Both the position numbers and the translations under genes were made by a program. A model generated the notes under the pieces. That model was not told where the DNA came from and searched no databases. It worked only from the letters and a program-made list of their open reading frames with translations. Shown piece by piece: positions 10,699 through 21,450 of a DNA stretch of 64,000 nucleotides. Origin of the DNA: Eutreptiella sp. 'Long Island Sound 2002'. Taxonomy: Eukaryota > Euglenozoa > Euglenophyceae > Eutreptiales > Eutreptiaceae. Numbering within the stretch: the stretch's first letter is position 1; each line of letters begins with the position of its first letter. The DNA lies in contig OZ038378.1 in the NCBI GenBank assembly GCA_964036045.1, positions 178,591,754 through 178,655,753 of the forward strand, given 5' to 3'.

Positions 10699-13200
10699 AT
10701 GGACACAAGGAAGGAGGACGCCGACGTGAAGACAGCGCCAGCGCCTGAGGCACCGGCAAGGCCAGCACCTGGGGAACCTGGACCTGGACCTAGCGGCGCT
10801 GTACCTTCGGAGCCCTTACATGGGCCAGTGGAAGTGGCTGAGGACTCGTTGGATGGACTCCAGACGGCCTTCAGGGCCCTCACAGTCGAAGAGGTGGTCA
10901 CTCAGCCTGTGAGGAGGAAGAGAGAGAGCGAGAAGGATGCTGGAGACGAAGCAGACGAAGGAGAGGAACAAGGGCAAGACCTGACGAATGACCCCACCTT
11001 CGAAGGCGCACCAAGCGCTTCTGGCCTCCACGCATCACCCTCTTCTATAACCACCACACTCCCAGCCGCTGCAACATCCACTCCCATACCAAACCCGCCT
11101 ATGGCAGAGGGCACAGGCTTTACTGGCATGCCTCCCTACCCCGCCTATGGTATGGGCCCACCTACCACTGCGCTCCCTGAGGCAGCTACTGCCAGTGAGC
11201 CGGTGGCTTCCAGCTCTGCGCTGCGATGGTATGCGGCTGAATATCCCCATCCACTACCCGCTACTCGAACCTATGTGGATGTTCCTGGGTATGCACCTGG
11301 GTATGCAACCTTGAGTGGGTTGAGGAGAGGACCCGAGTCTCTTAGAGGCAGGAGTAGAGGATCGGGGAGATCCTCCAACAGGTCCCTGACGCGGTCGGAG
11401 ATCAACGAGGTGCTCCGAGGAGCCACTTCAAAAATCGTGGGCGACCTCACTCAAGAGATCCGAGAGAAACTGGAGCCCCTGATGATACCGTCCCAAGCGT
11501 CACCTACTACGGTGGGAATGTCACCCCAGCGAGTACAGGCCAACCACCTGGCGGCAGGGTTGACAAATACCCTGGGGAGCCTGAGGAGCAGACCGATGCC
11601 GACTCCTGCAGCTATACGGAGAAGTCCTTTCGTACCGAGAACGGCCCAGCCGCCCTACAGCCACGTGACGAACTCTACGAGGGCCGAGCTGGACCGGCTG
11701 GGGCTGACAGCCTTGAGGGCAATGGTGGACATGGAGCCTTACTGCTCTAGTGATCTAGGCGGAAACCCCTCCGATGACGAGCCGCCGTCCATGACTTCTA
11801 CTTCGCCCTCGGAGGACGATGACCCGAAGGACCCCGAGGACCCAAAGGGGAAGAAGAAGAAGAAGAAGAAGAAGAAGACCCGACGCCCTGAGGGACGCAG
11901 GTCTCAGGAGGCGAAGGCTATTGCCACCTCCAAGATCGTGGTGAACCTGCCTGAGTTCACAGGCAAGGACCTCAGCGAGTTCGCTGAGAATTTTGGCCGG
12001 TTTCTCCGATTGACCGGCCAAACCCACGCTAGTGGGCGAGTCAAGTGCGATCTGCTCCTGCAGTGCTGCAAGACCAAGTACCTGGAGAAGCAGGTCAGGC
12101 AGATCGTGACTAACTCCGCCACCTTTGCCGATGTGTTGGTTGCCCTGCAGAGGCAGTACCCGACCTACCCAACCGACCTCTCCATCAGGGCCGAGATCCA
12201 GAACCTGCCCGTGCTGCCCAACAACCCCAAACCTGGCAGGGTCTCTGAGCTGTTGGCTGACCTGGATCACTGGGCTGGACGACTGACGCCCGGTTCCTAC
12301 AGCAGCGACGACCTGCTGTTCTGGTTGGTGGCCAAGCTCCCTCGGGAGCTATGGGACGAGTGCCGTTCGACGGCGGAGCGCAAGGCTAGATCCCACCGCT
12401 ACGAGGATCTATGCGTGCTACTCCTGGAGCTGGCACTGGAGAAGGAGAGCGACCAGCACTTGAACAACTACCGTCCTGGTGGTGGAGGTTCTGGAGGCCA
12501 TGGCAAAGGGTACCAAGGGTCCCGACCTGGGCAGGGGACTACCCCCAAACACGCCCACGCCCGTATCATGGAGAACGTGAAGGAGCTATTCTGGTGTGAT
12601 GCCAGGGACGAGCAGGGCCACCTGCAGCACGCCCCTGACTGCGAGCAGCGAGACTGCTTCGTAGTCCAGGGGAAGCAGCAGGAGAAGAACACCGGCGCCA
12701 AAGCGAAGCTGCCGGATCATTACAGGTGCACCATCACGTGTGCATTCTGCGGGAAGCGGAAGCACTACGAGGATGAGTGCTACCACAAGCAGCGCCTATC
12801 GGCGAAGCTTAAGGGTGAAGATCCTGGCAAAGGCTCCGGCAAAGGTGGAGGCAAAGGCAAAGGCAACGACTCCGGCAAGGGCAAGTCGAAATTACGTGGT
12901 CAAGGGCAAGACAAGGGTCAAGGAGGACGAGGAGGAGGCGCTAACCGCCAGCCTGACAACAGGAATAAGGACAAGAACGGAGGCAACCCCAACCCTAATC
13001 CAGGGGGGATCTCCGAGCCCTCTGGAGGGCAGTCTGGTCCTACCACACGCTCACAAACGCAGGCCCAGCAAGAACAAGGAGCCAAGCGTGAGCATGAAGG
13101 TGGTGATGACGGCAACGCTAAGAAGAGGAGCCGTTTCATGAGGATGGCCCGCAAACTGCGGAACAAGGGGTTCGAGGTGACCTGTCCCGCGGAGTTCTGA
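10699..13200 (+). CDS. gag: Gag polyprotein of element B
   Basis: An intact 833-codon frame opens 100 bases after the primer site. Order: acidic and Pro/Ala-rich N-terminus with low-complexity linkers, a lysine run (about residues 385-400, PKGKKKKKKKKKTRR), and a helical capsid-like domain (about 410-590) starting KIVVNLPEFTGKDLSEF. The C-terminus holds a CCHC knuckle CAFCGKRKHYEDEC and a preceding Cys/His cluster (CDARDEQGHLQHAPDC), then a Gly/Lys-rich basic tail. It would form the particle and bind RNA. The gene ends in TGA followed in frame by protease coding, so a readthrough Gag-Pol is likely. The capsid domain is clearly related to that of element C. Confidence 0.85.
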   Translation: MDTRKEDADVKTAPAPEAPARPAPGEPGPGPSGAVPSEPLHGPVEVAEDSLDGLQTAFRALTVEEVVTQPVRRKRESEKDAGDEADEGEEQGQDLTNDPTFEGAPSASGLHASPSSITTTLPAAATSTPIPNPPMAEGTGFTGMPPYPAYGMGPPTTALPEAATASEPVASSSALRWYAAEYPHPLPATRTYVDVPGYAPGYATLSGLRRGPESLRGRSRGSGRSSNRSLTRSEINEVLRGATSKIVGDLTQEIREKLEPLMIPSQASPTTVGMSPQRVQANHLAAGLTNTLGSLRSRPMPTPAAIRRSPFVPRTAQPPYSHVTNSTRAELDRLGLTALRAMVDMEPYCSSDLGGNPSDDEPPSMTSTSPSEDDDPKDPEDPKGKKKKKKKKKTRRPEGRRSQEAKAIATSKIVVNLPEFTGKDLSEFAENFGRFLRLTGQTHASGRVKCDLLLQCCKTKYLEKQVRQIVTNSATFADVLVALQRQYPTYPTDLSIRAEIQNLPVLPNNPKPGRVSELLADLDHWAGRLTPGSYSSDDLLFWLVAKLPRELWDECRSTAERKARSHRYEDLCVLLLELALEKESDQHLNNYRPGGGGSGGHGKGYQGSRPGQGTTPKHAHARIMENVKELFWCDARDEQGHLQHAPDCEQRDCFVVQGKQQEKNTGAKAKLPDHYRCTITCAFCGKRKHYEDECYHKQRLSAKLKGEDPGKGSGKGGGKGKGNDSGKGKSKLRGQGQDKGQGGRGGGANRQPDNRNKDKNGGNPNPNPGGISEPSGGQSGPTTRSQTQAQQEQGAKREHEGGDDGNAKKRSRFMRMARKLRNKGFEVTCPAEF

Positions 13201-13212
13201 CGGGGACGCTCT
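13198..13212 (+). promoter_or_regulatory. Candidate stop-codon readthrough site, element B gag-pro junction
   Basis: TGA is followed by CGGGGACG and protease coding continues in the same frame. TGA followed by C or CGG is a known leaky context in some viral RNAs. Element C has TAG followed by GGGGACG at the equivalent place, so the G-rich 3' context is conserved although the stop codon differs. A single loss-of-function stop in each element at the same spot would be an alternative but less likely explanation. Confidence 0.55.
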
Positions 13213-13350
13213 GGTGGCACCCAAGACCTGGTGTTTTGGGTACGTATCCGACTAGGGGGACGCGAATACCTGGGGGTATTGGACACTGGCGCCACCATGT
13301 CTATAGTGGCCAAGAAAACTTTACCTTGTGGGAGCCTGAAGAACACCATG
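13201..13350 (+). pseudogene. pol: Element B protease, first part, broken by element C
   Basis: After the gag TGA the same frame continues without a stop: LVFWVRIRLGGREYLG, then the aspartic protease signature LDTGATMSIV. It is cut after the ATG at 13348-13350, which belongs to the CCATG duplication of element C. Coding resumes in the same frame at 40649, so the break is due only to the insertion. Confidence 0.85.
13346..13350 (+). repeat. Target site duplication of element C, left copy (CCATG)
   Basis: CCATG precedes the left LTR of element C and recurs after the right LTR at 40644-40648. Removing one copy and the element restores the element B protease frame. Confidence 0.9.
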
Positions 13351-14062
13351 AGTAAGAAAAAGTCACTGCCATGTCTTTCTTGGAGGGCTTGATCCAGGCT
13401 AAGCCCCCCTTAAAACCCTTTGTTGATGCTGAGACAAACTTAAGTGTTTTTATCTCTCTTTTGTTGCCTAAAGTACACTTTCTCAAAGTAACTAGGGTTG
13501 TGACCCTAGCCCCCCCATGAAGTTCACCCCTACCACTCAACTGAGCGGAGGTACCTTCCTTCATGGAGGACATACCAAAATAAATCAGGCATTTCATGCT
13601 TGTGGGCCTTGAAGGTTAAGCCTAAGTGGTCTCCCACCCCAAGACCCCTATACTCAATTGTTTCTACCACTTATTGTGGTCCTACTTTGTAACTGTTTCT
13701 GAATTCAGTTGCTTGGCCAAGTCATTTTCTGTGTGGTCCTGACATCTATGCCCCTCAGTCCTAACCAGCACCATTTCACCCAAAAGAGTGCACATGAAGT
13801 GCCTATTGCAACCTCTGAGGCTAGAGTCTGACCAATTTTCTTATAAAACCTTTTGTATTATCCATTTGTGATTGAATCTATGTTCATATACCTGCTTTGT
13901 CTATCTGCAGCCCTTCTGTGTTACACTGGATTCCAAAACCAATCATTGATTCGATCCATATTCAGTCCTTGCTTTACTTGCTGCTTTGGTTTGGGGTTTT
14001 CAACTACAGAACCTGCAGGAATACATCAAAAGACCTAGGGCATAATTCAAGGACATCTTTCC
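13351..14062 (+). repeat. 5' LTR of element C (712 bp)
   Basis: Equal in length to 39932-40643 with about five substitutions. It begins AGTAAGAAAAAGT, identical to the first 13 bases of the element B LTR, and ends CTTTCC (CTTTCT in the right copy). The rest of the LTR is unlike that of B. The primer site follows immediately. Confidence 0.9.
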
Positions 14063-14073
14063 GGTAGCAGAGA
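14062..14073 (+). other. Primer binding site of element C
   Basis: CGGTAGCAGAGA matches the initiator tRNA-Met complement (TGGTAGCAGAGG) except at the first and last bases. The same tRNA is implied for element B. Confidence 0.65.
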
Positions 14074-14143
14074 CAGTCCCTTGTGACCTTTTGAACCGAC
14101 CCTGAGAAGAAGTGCAGAACAAAAGCTCAACAACAAGTCCAAC

Positions 14144-16318
14144 ATGTCCACGCCAAGCGTCAGGACCTGGCCTATCCGAACTGTCCAAGTACAAATGGGC
14201 AGTGTGGTCCACCCAATGAGTGAACCACCACACCGAGCACCACATCACCTCAATGGCGCATCTGGGTCCGAAGGAGATCCAGAACGCAGAAGGGCGGAAG
14301 AGAATAAAGGCCTTACCACCGAGGCCTTAGCAGCACACGGTGGAGACAGCTTCAGTCACCTCCACAGACGTGTGGCTGCTTCAGTATCGAGATCCAATTG
14401 TCCAGCTTCATCCTCAACTGCCATTGAAGGACCTGAGGAATATGAGAAGCTGAAGATGAAGATGGATGAGTACATCATGCATGAGGAGTACTATAAATCC
14501 ATCCGTGGGGAAGATGGAGAGGAGCCCTTGGCTGTACATGGATCCAGACCACGTACAGATCTAGGGTCCTACGCACACTCTGGTCCTCCGTCCACAGCAT
14601 CCCTGCCAAGACGACTACGACCTGAGTACCCAACCCCAAGGGCTCCCGAAGTGGGCCCTACACGAGTCGAAGAACATCATCCAAGGCCAACCTACGGTGC
14701 CCTGGATCAAACGGCCGAGCTGCTGGCTAAATTCCTGTCTGGATCAGAAGATCCAGATGTGACGGCCTTATCAGAGGCCATTAAGGCTAAACTGGGTATT
14801 GCAGAACCCTTACCCAAGCCTGAGTTCCTCTCCCTCTCTCCAGGGCTGAGTACCCTCGCCGGAGATCTCAAGAGATCGAGGGTCTCAAGGCTGTTGCCTA
14901 AGGATACCTGCCCGAGCCCCTTTCACCCCCGTGCCAGGACTGTGCCTATGGCGGATCTACAGGACGTGCCTGTCACAGAGAGTGAGAGAAGAGGGCTGTC
15001 AGCCCTGGCCCCTCTTGCCGGCGTGTCGCCTACAGGCCTAACTCCGGGGGGTGGGAAGACGGGCAGACCAATTGCCCAGGCGAACATCCAGCTGGAACTG
15101 CCGGAGTTCGACCCCAAAAATCTGCCTGAATGGGCAGAAGAATTTGCGGAGTTTCTTTTGTTGACTGGCCAATCCCATGTGGATGTGGCCACCAAATGTT
15201 CACTGCTAAAACGTTCTTGCAAAAAGAAATTTTTGCAAAAACAGGTCAAACAGATTGTGAAAACCTGTTCTACCTGGGCAGAGGTACTCCTGAGGTTAGA
15301 GAAAACATTTCCAGTCTATGAGACTGACCTCAGCGTACGCACACAGATCGAGGAGCTACCTATGCTCCCGGAGTTTCCATCCGCTGCGCGAATTTCTGAG
15401 TATGTGTGTGACTTGGAGTACCTGTTTTCGAGGATGAATGTGGGCTCCTACGGAGCCACTGAGCCCCACCTGTGGCTCATGAGTAAGATCCCCCAGCGTA
15501 CGTGGGATGATTGCCGCTCCACCGCTGAGAGGAAGAGCAGGACCCACTCGTATGATACACTGGTGGATCTCTTGATTGAGCTAGCTCTTGAGAGAGAGAA
15601 CGACTCCCACATGGAGAAGTTCCTCAAGAAGCATTTGGGACGAGGTGGTACCCCTACCCCTGAGCGTGGCGAAGGGAAGGGGCATAAAAATCCCACTAAC
15701 ACCAACCAGGGAGGCGGTAAAGGGAGGGGCAACCTACGTGCCATGAACGAGGTTCCAACTGATGCAGGCACACCCCCCCTGTTTTACTGCCGACATGTAA
15801 ATGACAAGGGGGGACCTTGTCATGCCTCTGACTGCGATCTCCGCAGTGGCTGTATGCTGCAGATGAAACGTCAGCAGCATACTAAAGAATGGAAAACTGT
15901 GACCCATCAGGACCACTTCAGGTGTACCATCACCTGTGGTTACTGTGGCAAACGTCGTCACTATGAGGACGAATGCCACATCAAGAAACGCGAGAGTGAC
16001 AAACTCAAGCGTCAGGAGGCGGAGCGCCAGAAGACCCCGACGCCCGCCAGAAATCCCCCGAATGGGGATAAAGGTAAAGGAGGTGGCAAGGGGGGTGGCA
16101 AAACTGGACCCCCTAACCCCCAGAGGCGCTCATCAGCGCCCGTTGCTACACCTACTCCTGCTGCCACACCCGCTCCTGCCGCAGGTGTCCCCCAGAAGCG
16201 CCCCCAAGGGGATAACGCTACCCCTGAGGGGAATAATTCTAAGAAGAGGCGCTTGGCCTGGATGGCCAAGTCCCTCATGGCTGCAGGAGTGGATGTGAAA
16301 TTCCCTGATGAGGAATAG
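14144..16318 (+). CDS. gag: Gag polyprotein of element C
   Basis: A 724-codon intact frame opens about 80 bases after the primer site. The N-terminal 280 residues are variable and probably disordered. The capsid-like domain (about residues 310-490) begins IQLELPEFDPKNLPEWAEEF and shares many positions with element B. A Cys/His cluster (YCRHVNDKGGPCHASDC) and a CCHC knuckle CGYCGKRRHYEDEC follow, then a basic KGGGKGGGK stretch and a Pro/Ala-rich tail. The role is particle assembly and RNA packaging. It ends in TAG, and the same frame runs on into protease, so Gag-Pol by readthrough is likely. Confidence 0.85.
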   Translation: MSTPSVRTWPIRTVQVQMGSVVHPMSEPPHRAPHHLNGASGSEGDPERRRAEENKGLTTEALAAHGGDSFSHLHRRVAASVSRSNCPASSSTAIEGPEEYEKLKMKMDEYIMHEEYYKSIRGEDGEEPLAVHGSRPRTDLGSYAHSGPPSTASLPRRLRPEYPTPRAPEVGPTRVEEHHPRPTYGALDQTAELLAKFLSGSEDPDVTALSEAIKAKLGIAEPLPKPEFLSLSPGLSTLAGDLKRSRVSRLLPKDTCPSPFHPRARTVPMADLQDVPVTESERRGLSALAPLAGVSPTGLTPGGGKTGRPIAQANIQLELPEFDPKNLPEWAEEFAEFLLLTGQSHVDVATKCSLLKRSCKKKFLQKQVKQIVKTCSTWAEVLLRLEKTFPVYETDLSVRTQIEELPMLPEFPSAARISEYVCDLEYLFSRMNVGSYGATEPHLWLMSKIPQRTWDDCRSTAERKSRTHSYDTLVDLLIELALERENDSHMEKFLKKHLGRGGTPTPERGEGKGHKNPTNTNQGGGKGRGNLRAMNEVPTDAGTPPLFYCRHVNDKGGPCHASDCDLRSGCMLQMKRQQHTKEWKTVTHQDHFRCTITCGYCGKRRHYEDECHIKKRESDKLKRQEAERQKTPTPARNPPNGDKGKGGGKGGGKTGPPNPQRRSSAPVATPTPAATPAPAAGVPQKRPQGDNATPEGNNSKKRRLAWMAKSLMAAGVDVKFPDEE

Positions 16319-16330
16319 GGGGACGGCTCC
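16316..16330 (+). promoter_or_regulatory. Candidate stop-codon readthrough site, element C gag-pro junction
   Basis: TAG is followed by GGGGACGGC and the frame stays open into protease. In murine leukaemia virus the gag-pol stop is also UAG followed by G and is read through with help from a pseudoknot, so the arrangement has precedent. The downstream GGGGACG is shared with element B. Confidence 0.55.
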
Positions 16331-17010
16331 GAAGAGGAGGACTTGGTTTTCTGGATCCTCGTGAGAATTGGGGATCAGGTTTTTCGAGCAGTGCTTGATA
16401 CCGGTGCAACACTTTCCATAGTGGCCCGGCGCCTGCTTAAAACTTTCAGGAAGACTAAGACTGTGGCCATAAGAGTAGGGGATGGGCGTACCATCCATTC
16501 CTTGGGGGGGGTCGATGTGACCATATGTCTGGGCGAAGAAACCGTGACCCAACACTGCAGAGTGTTGGACACTGACGCCTTTGACATTGTCATTGGCACT
16601 GACTTTCTAAGAAGAAACCCCCAGGTTAAAATGCTGTCCCTACAGCGTCCTTACTCTTTGCACTGCGACTTTGGCAGTGGGCTATTCTCCGTTCCTTTGG
16701 AGCTGTCAGGACGAAAAGAGTCTGGGCTGCGCTACGCAGCCAAGACGAACTATCGTACTGAAAACTACCAACTGGCCCGTCACGTTCTTGAAAATGGACT
16801 GGCGGCCCTTCAGGTAAACCTGGATGAGATCCAGGTGGAATTGTTTGCGAGCCAACAACAGCACATCATGCAGTTGTACTGCTCGAAACAAATGAACAAT
16901 GCTTTCCGTTTCTTCTGGAAAGCAATGGGCCTAGCGTATGCTAACCCTCCCTTCTCCCTGCTCGCGAAGGTTCTAACCAAGATCGCTTATGAGGGAGGAA
17001 GGGTTGTTAT
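16319..17010 (+). pseudogene. pol: Element C protease and first half of methyltransferase-like domain
   Basis: In the gag frame after the TAG. Protease: FRAVLDTGATLSIVARR with the catalytic DTG, and the later hydrophobic-G signature DIVIGTDFLRRN. A spacer follows, then from about 16826 VELFASQQQHIMQLYCS, FRFFWKAMGLAYANPPFSLL and GGRVV. This matches the methyltransferase-like region of DIRS elements and includes an intact NPPF motif. The frame is cut at 17010 by element D and resumes at 34122. Without D the codons join cleanly (GTT GTT AT + G). Confidence 0.85.
17007..17010 (+). repeat. Target site duplication of element D, left copy (TTAT)
   Basis: TTAT precedes the left LTR and recurs at 34120-34123. 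Removing one copy plus the element restores the element C reading frame. A 4-bp duplication differs from the 5 bp of B and C. Confidence 0.8.
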
Positions 17011-19970
17011 TGACGCGTTCCCGTGGGGGGCCGGCCACGGGACGCTGCGGTGACACGCACAGGTGAGCAGGCAGGCAAAGCACTACGCTCACAAGGGCAT
17101 CAATACGCTCGTGTCATGTGACAAAGCGTTTCAGAATCCTTGCCACTCTGAAATGAGGGAACGAAAGTATGTACAGCAACACATCAGGATATGTACACAT
17201 GGGGTGAAGACTGGACTGGGGTAAGGGCATCAAGGGACAATAGACACTCAGTCCCAACTCATATCCCAATCCCAGGTCCGACCCTCTCAGTGGCTGGTAG
17301 GGGCGGGGGCTCAAACACAACCCATGACCTGCTCAGTCCGGACCCTGAAACCCTGCCAGTGGGGGGGGTGTCCCGCACAGCCACAGGCGAGTTCCTGGAA
17401 ACCAATGAGCTCCAAGGGCAACCGACAGTGGCTCCCTATGCTCCCTAACGGCAGGTCCCAACTCGCCTCTGAGCCAGAGATATGGCCCCGCCATTATCAC
17501 CCAGGAGTTGGTAGCTGAAAATGGGCTGTTTCAGCCCAAACTGATATTAGCTCCAAAATTCCCAAAATTGACCCCTCGTCCGGACCCGCCAGAGGTAGGG
17601 ACGAGGCAACTGACCCTATGCCCTTTGAGTACGAACTCCCTGGAGCCCTCACCCAACCTGGTTCCCTCTGAGGTCCCAGCATCGGGGCAACACGGATGAG
17701 TCAAGTGGGGTCATGATGCCAAAATCACCAAAATTGGCGTCATTCCCACGCGTGGCTCGCCCGGCCAAGGTAAGGCCAATGGCTCACAGGGTAGGAGGCA
17801 GGACCTAGGACTCATATCTGAGTGTACAACTTGAATTTAGGTCCGGGCTCCCTATGGGCTCAGAGAAATGGGGCCGCCAATTGACCACACGGAAGGGGGA
17901 AATTGGGGTCCCAAAATTGGGTCATTTTGGCTGCTTGAAATGAGCCAAAATTCGGTGTGCTCCCAATTGTATATCTCCACGCCGGCTTGGAGATCGGATC
18001 TGCCATTCCATACGCGATCCACCCGGAGTCCAACGAAGACTCCCATGCCCTTGGCTTTCAAAGATCTCTCTGCCACTCGGCGTGGTAACGATCCCAATTG
18101 GGTCCACAAATGCCAAAATGGCAAAATTGCCCACACTCACTTTGGGCTAGCGCCTTAACGAAGGTTGCTCCGCTTCGCCCACGTGGGGTGTGAACCATGG
18201 GGACCAATGTCCATATCACCCATGTCATATATGGTCCATTGGTCCAAGCGTCCGGCGTGCACGAAGGTTAGAACATGGTGCACGGCGGGCAGCAAAAGTG
18301 GAAAATTGCTCAAAATGACCAAAAATGCGCACACTCATGGTTGGGGCAAATGAGGCACATGCCCGACTCGGACCGGAGTGTGCCATAGGATTGGTATCAA
18401 GTCCTATGTGTCCAACATATCTTTTGGGCGTCGCCTCCAGTATTGGGAATGGCAGGGTCGCCAAGTGAGCCCATGATTTGGGATAGTCCCAAATCGCCAA
18501 CATGGCGGCCACGGTATGCCAAGCCTAAGAGGAGTTATTCGCCGGGTCCAAGATATGTTGGGCACCGAAGTATGTACCTTCATATCATACTTGGGTCATG
18601 ATGTCAATTGAGCGCAACATTGAAATACAAGGTCGCCACTTGACATCATGACGGGCCAAAAACGGCAAAATTGGCACAAAGACAAACCAAAGTGCCTTGA
18701 AAGGCGCACAATTATATTATAATATCTTTGGCTTGGATCGTGCAATGAACTAATCCTTCTAAACACAATGACTTGACACCAATCACCTTCGATCCCACAT
18801 ATGTGCTCCACTTGGGGCGCCTTGAAAGGTTACGAGCGCTACTTCCCAAGTGGGCACATGAAAATATGGAAAATTGCAAAATACACACCTTGCTCCCAAC
18901 GCATCGCTTCGGGTTCACCACACAAGCTTCCCTTCACGAAGGTTAGGCTTGCAATTGATCGTAGGGAGTATGGAGAAGGGGCTTGCACAATATGAGGGCC
19001 ATTGGCGGGTTTGACTTGGAGTGATGGACCCGCCAAATGGGCACGCAACACAACACAAGGCACATACTCCATATTGCCCAAAAAGGTAGCTCCCACCACG
19101 ATATGTCATGCCCCTCCAAGGGCATAACTTTGTGTCTATCGCTCATAGGAACTCAAGGAGAGTTCCTATGCAACACCAACACTTGCGCGCTACACTCGAA
19201 AGTTATCTTAACGCACGCAATGTCATGGCCAATGAGTTATAACGCAACCTCTACCCTCTTGACCATTATCCATTACACTAGCGCGCACGTGTGGAAACGC
19301 AAGGCATATAAAGCCTCCTAAATTACGTCGGGAGTATTGTGAATACCTCCCACGTTTCCTTATTGTCATTCCTCGCAAGCAACACGAGATATGACCTTCA
19401 CAAGTGGCCTCACGAATCAACTTTATTTTGCCCATATCTTTAAGACAAATGGAGGGCAGGTTAAAAGGAAAGTTGATTCGTGCATAGGGAAGCACGTAGG
19501 TCCACTCGAAAGAGGTCAAGTCAAGTGCGGGGATGTCGAAGTCGAAAATCCGATTTCGACATCCTGAAAAATTCGGATTAAGGTTGCGAGTGTAAGATGT
19601 GAAAATTGCGGAAGCGTCCATGCAGTTCCTGAAGGCTTTGGAGCCTTCGTGACGGATTGCGTTAAAATTTCCATTATAAACAGTTAAACTGGCGGCTACG
19701 GTAAAGTCGCGATCCAACCGCCAGCAGTCAAAACAGTGAATATCAGAACGGAAGCATAAAAATTGACGGAAACAATATGAAAATAAAACCCTGTTGATTC
19801 CTGATATTCTGATATACAAATCTCCGCTGGCGGTGCATCGGTTGCCGATGCGGGGCTTTACGGTACGGAACGGAGCGTCAACGGGCGTCTTCCCTTCCGT
19901 ACATGGGGTTAGTGGACCGGGGACCGGTTGTATGCCGTAACCTAGCCATGGGGTTCTGGGTACCGCTTCA
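17011..19970 (-). repeat. 3' LTR of element D (2,960 bp)
   Basis: Pairs with 31182-34119 with about 49 substitutions and three small indels (21, 7 and 8 bp) that account exactly for the 22-bp length difference. On the plus strand it begins TGACGC and ends CTTCA, so on the element strand it starts TGAAGC and ends GCGTCA. A motif AAAATTG recurs at least six times (near 17555, 17730, 17905, 18125, 18680, 18875). ORFs inside it are short and unconserved in character. Confidence 0.9.
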
Positions 19971-19981
19971 CCCCCCTCCTT
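19971..19981 (-). other. Polypurine tract of element D
   Basis: Minus-strand AAGGAGGGGGG directly abuts the LTR start TGAAGC. This is the expected primer for second-strand synthesis and confirms orientation. Confidence 0.8.
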
Positions 19982-21450
19982 AGAGCAAACCCTGGGGGGG
20001 GCTCGATAACACCCAAGCATGGCAGCGGGTACCCAGGACCACTCCCTGAAAGGGGGGGGGGTGTCACATCCTCACTTCAGTGAGTCACAGTAAGATAGGT
20101 ATGATGTTGTATAAGCTCGTAGCACATGTATAGTATCAAGTATCAAGTATCAAGTCCCGGGTCCTGGCGGCGATTGTTCGGCATCCAAAGGACCCGTTAA
20201 CCCATACCAGGCGCACCGGGTGCCGGCTGCTACGGTCACCACCACAGTGGCAGTGGCATACACGGCCAACATAGGCGACACACGACGACCGAGGTGGTCC
20301 CACAGGTCAAGAGCGACCACAAAGATCCATCAGGCTACCCCAAGCTTCCCAAGGCCCGCCGACTGGGGAGAGTCCCCACGGGTCCTTCCTCGGGCGCACC
20401 ATGTCCATATCCATACGACGCGAGTCCAGAGTGCCATAGTCGAACTCCTTAAGAACCCCAAATCTTAAGGGAGCTCCTCCTTAAGGGATCGGGCATCAAG
20501 GCCGTCTTTTCCCTCGCCCTACTGCCACGAAGGCCATACATGAGGGAGTCCTCATGCAGTGTGGGCGGAGGCGTCGACTCCTCAAACCACCAGTTTCCCA
20601 GGCAGACTGACCGAGGTCATGAGCACCGGAGGCCGCCATCCGAATGCAAGTGCGTCTGCGAATCGGTAGGCTCACACTGGGACTGACAGTGGCGGACCGC
20701 TGGGAGTGTAGTCAGGCAACTGGGTTTCCCGCCTGGCGCCATCAGGATCTCCACACATCACAGCGAATAGGGCAACACGGTATCACGGGCACTCAAACAG
20801 TAGAATCTGTATTCGGGTACTGGTCCAGGCTGGACCAGGCTGTATGAACATGTACACGGCGACTCAAGGCGCCTTCGTATTCGATCAGTGATAAACAGTC
20901 CACACTCCGGTGATGGGCTGAAGACAGCAACATACAGATGCACATATCCTGGAGGGCAGAAAGGCAAAACAAGCGGGGTAAATAGGCGTGTAAACACACT
21001 CTGAACAGAGCGCCAAACCACGCCACGGTCAGGATAAGGCAAATGCAGGAGGGTGGACAGGAAAACGCCTGAGTTCAGGCCATATATAGTCTCGAGACAC
21101 ACGTCGACTGGTCTGGATCCCGCAAATGCCATGGGACCAGACCACACACCAAAAATCGCAATGCCGATGACAGCGGCATCCGTTGCGCAACGTCGTATGG
21201 GCTTCAAGGCCCCAAGAGCTCAGAAAAATGAAGGTCAGTCGCCCTACCTGGTTTCCCAAGGATTCAGCAGGGGGGGTGAGTGACGAATAGAAGAAGAGAG
21301 GGGCCATCCTCCTCTGGAATCAGCAGGGGGGGGTATATGGCCACTCTGATGGCAGGTCACCGGAAGATGAGAGAGAGCAAGCAAGTGAGGGACGATCCGT
21401 CGGCCTCACAAGCGCCTCAAAGCACATCAGGGGAGAGCTCAGGGCGCTGA
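19982..21450 (-). other. 3' untranslated region of element D
   Basis: Lies between the pol stop at 21451 and the polypurine tract. It contains a small direct repeat (AGTATCA three times, about 20134-20156) and several G-runs. No protein domain is recognisable. Short ORFs on both strands look incidental. Confidence 0.6.

Noticed and set aside
10233-10748. 171-codon ORF beginning in the element B LTR
   Set aside because: It spans the LTR end, primer site and gag start in another frame. A similar LTR ORF recurs at 48062 only because the LTR is repeated.
19223-20020. 265-codon minus-strand ORF in the element D LTR
   Set aside because: It crosses the LTR boundary into the polypurine tract and has no domain. 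The right LTR copy has a different N-terminus. It is a chance frame.
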